DNA of 6,993 bases, taken from Rhodospirillaceae bacterium (GTDB taxonomy: Bacteria > Pseudomonadota > Alphaproteobacteria > UBA8366). Every line of letters starts with the position of its first letter. Position 1 is the stretch's first letter. Below the pieces are notes generated by a model. That model had not been told where the DNA came from. It saw nothing but the letters and a program-made list of their open reading frames with translations, and did not search any database. Position numbers and translations under genes: made by a program. The stretch spans positions 77,370 to 84,362 of the forward strand of contig PARQ01000004.1 in the NCBI GenBank assembly GCA_002711555.1, in the 5' to 3' direction. Positions 5,623 through 6,993 of this stretch are shown here, piece after piece.

Positions 5623-6853
5623 AATCACTTGCTGTCGCCTTTGTGGTTCAAAAACACTTGAAACCGTATTTGATTTTGGCATCCAGGCACTCTCCACTCG
5701 TTTTCCGGGCCCAAATGAGCCAGATGCAGACTTGGTGCCACTAACCCTTGCGCAATGCCAGAGCTGTAAACTCACACAACTTACTCATGACTACGATCCG
5801 GATGATTTATATCGGCGAGGCTACGGCTACAGATCAGGCGTTAACCAAACGATGCGAGATCACCTAGCTGGCATTACCCAACAGCTTGAGTCCCATGTAA
5901 AAATTAGACCTAACGACACTGTGCTTGATATAGCGAGCAATGATGGGACGCTACTGCGCAGCTATACCGAAAAAAAATTGAACTTGGTTGGGATCGACCC
6001 CACCATCACCCAATACAGGTCCTACTACCCAAAAGGGGCATATCTTTCGTCAGATTTTTTTTCGCAAAGAGTTTTTGAAGCAGTTAGTCCAACGAAAAAA
6101 GCAAAAGCAATTAGTTCAATTGCCGTCTTTTACGATGTTCCAGACCCTGCTAGGTTTACGACTGATGTTGCCTCAGTGCTCGAAACTGATGGTGTTTGGG
6201 TAATGGAACAATCATACCTTCCTCTTTTAGTTTCTGATCTTTCTTTTGATAGTATTTGCCATGAACACTTGGGTTATTACTGCCTTAAACAAATCGAGTA
6301 TGCTGTCGAAAATGCTGGACTGAGAGTATTTGATGCTGAAACTAATTCGATGAATGGTGGCTCAATCCGAGTTTTTATTTGTCATGCAAAAAGTCAGCAT
6401 ATTACTAATGAAATAGCCCTTTCGAAAATTGCGAAACTTGAGGCAGACGCCATGCTTGATGAAATTCAGACATTCAAAGCATTTCATGCACGTGTAAATG
6501 AAGTTGGGAAAAAGCTTTTAAAGGTTCTGAAAAATGTGAAAGCCTCTGGCAAAACGGTGCACATCTACGGCGCATCTACCAAAGGCAACGTACTTCTTCA
6601 ACTCTTCGGGATAGACCGGAAGTTAATCGATGCTGCATCAGAACGTAATGAATGGAAGTTTGGTCATCGAACACCCGGCACTAATATTCCAATCATCTCT
6701 GAAGAAAATTCGAGGGCGCAAAAACCCGATTACTACCTAGTTCTTCCGTGGCACTTTCGAAATGAATTTGTGGAGAGGGAGCAGGCTTTTATCAATAATG
6801 GAGGGAAGTTGATATTCCCACTTCCGGACGTGGAAGTATACCCTACAGATTAG
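5609..6853 (+). CDS. SAM-dependent sugar C-methyltransferase (TylC3/YerF-type, three-domain)
   Basis: The 414-residue length and domain order match NDP-sugar C-methyltransferases. First comes a zinc-binding N-terminal domain with C9-x2-C12 and C50-x2-C53. A class I SAM-binding domain follows, with VLDIASNDGTLL (105-116). The substrate and catalytic region has CHEHLGYY (217-224) and N249-G-G-S-x-R254. The C-terminal domain carries YGASTKGN (320-327) and LPWHF (379-383). Members such as TylC3, TcaB9 and YerF methylate C3 or C4 of 4-keto-deoxysugars, with the His-Glu-His-Tyr region near the active site. All key positions seem present, so the enzyme is probably active. AAGGG stands 5 bases before the ATG, and the start overlaps the SDR stop by 14 bases, indicating tight coupling. 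It is the strongest sign that the locus makes a branched (C-methyl) sugar. Whether the donor is GDP-, dTDP- or CDP-linked is not visible. Confidence 0.9.
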   Translation: MKITKITCCRLCGSKTLETVFDFGIQALSTRFPGPNEPDADLVPLTLAQCQSCKLTQLTHDYDPDDLYRRGYGYRSGVNQTMRDHLAGITQQLESHVKIRPNDTVLDIASNDGTLLRSYTEKKLNLVGIDPTITQYRSYYPKGAYLSSDFFSQRVFEAVSPTKKAKAISSIAVFYDVPDPARFTTDVASVLETDGVWVMEQSYLPLLVSDLSFDSICHEHLGYYCLKQIEYAVENAGLRVFDAETNSMNGGSIRVFICHAKSQHITNEIALSKIAKLEADAMLDEIQTFKAFHARVNEVGKKLLKVLKNVKASGKTVHIYGASTKGNVLLQLFGIDRKLIDAASERNEWKFGHRTPGTNIPIISEENSRAQKPDYYLVLPWHFRNEFVEREQAFINNGGKLIFPLPDVEVYPTD

Positions 6854-6951
6854 AAACGAAGAATATCTCACCTAGACAAAATAACCCTTAATGTCCCTTG
6901 GATAACTTCCTCTTTACCAACTTAAAAGGTAATCATGACTTTGGAAATTAT

Positions 6952-6993
6952 TTAAAATAATTTTGATAGTATTGCTGCTGCCTGTGTTGCACC
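6952..6993 (-). CDS. possible C-terminal end of a convergent minus-strand gene (cut by window edge)
   Basis: On the minus strand the frame from the right edge reads GATQAAAILSKLF and stops at TAA (6952-6954). The sequence looks like the last helix of a soluble enzyme; a sugar epimerase or glycosyltransferase tail is possible in this setting. Thirteen codons are too few to prove a gene. It would end 98 bases from the methyltransferase stop and converge on it. An all-AT dyad at 6945-6963 overlaps the stop. Confidence 0.22.
   Translation of the reverse strand, partial: GATQAAAILSKLF

Noticed and set aside
6945..6963. AT-only dyad AAATTATT-TAA-AATAATTT as terminator of the methyltransferase operon
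   Set aside because: The stem has no G-C pairs and the tail is only a few T, so it is too weak to call; it may be composition alone.

Overview
The window looks like part of a surface-glycan (O-antigen, capsule or lipid-linked glycan) locus in an AT-leaning Gram-negative bacterium, most likely a proteobacterium. The evidence is the gene content: sugar-nucleotide short-chain dehydrogenases, a cupin sugar epimerase, a sugar C-methyltransferase, a polyprenol-phosphate glycosyltransferase and a GT-C membrane glycosyltransferase. There are no RNA genes, CRISPR arrays or intact mobile elements. The species cannot be named from the sequence alone.

Layout. Bases 1-549 (+) hold the C-terminal part of an alpha/beta hydrolase cut by the left edge. 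It converges on a minus-strand GT39-like membrane glycosyltransferase (736-2112), which has a long-loop terminator-like hairpin at its 3' end (696-758). A 501-base gap with no convincing gene follows (2113-2613). Next is a tightly coupled minus-strand pair, transcribed leftward: a GDP-mannose-4,6-dehydratase-like enzyme (3360-4337) and a DPM1-like GT2 glycosyltransferase (2614-3363), with an ATGA overlap. A 131-base divergent control region (4338-4468) carries a nested inverted repeat against the dehydratase start codon and a good sigma70-type promoter facing right. The rightward operon is cupin (4469-4894), short NAD-dependent epimerase/reductase (4903-5622) and C-methyltransferase (5609-6853). 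At the right edge there may be the last codons of a convergent minus-strand gene.

How the genes may fit together (inference). The GMD-like enzyme, cupin, short SDR and C-methyltransferase together have the enzyme classes needed to turn a nucleotide hexose into a C-methylated deoxysugar. The GT2 could load a sugar onto a polyprenyl phosphate at the inner membrane, and the GT-C protein could use that lipid-linked sugar on the periplasmic side to decorate a glycan, lipid A or protein. No nucleotidylyltransferase, flippase or polymerase lies inside the window, so a full pathway cannot be drawn. The most unusual points are the GMD-like enzyme with His where the catalytic Glu should be, and the nested dyad directly before its start codon.
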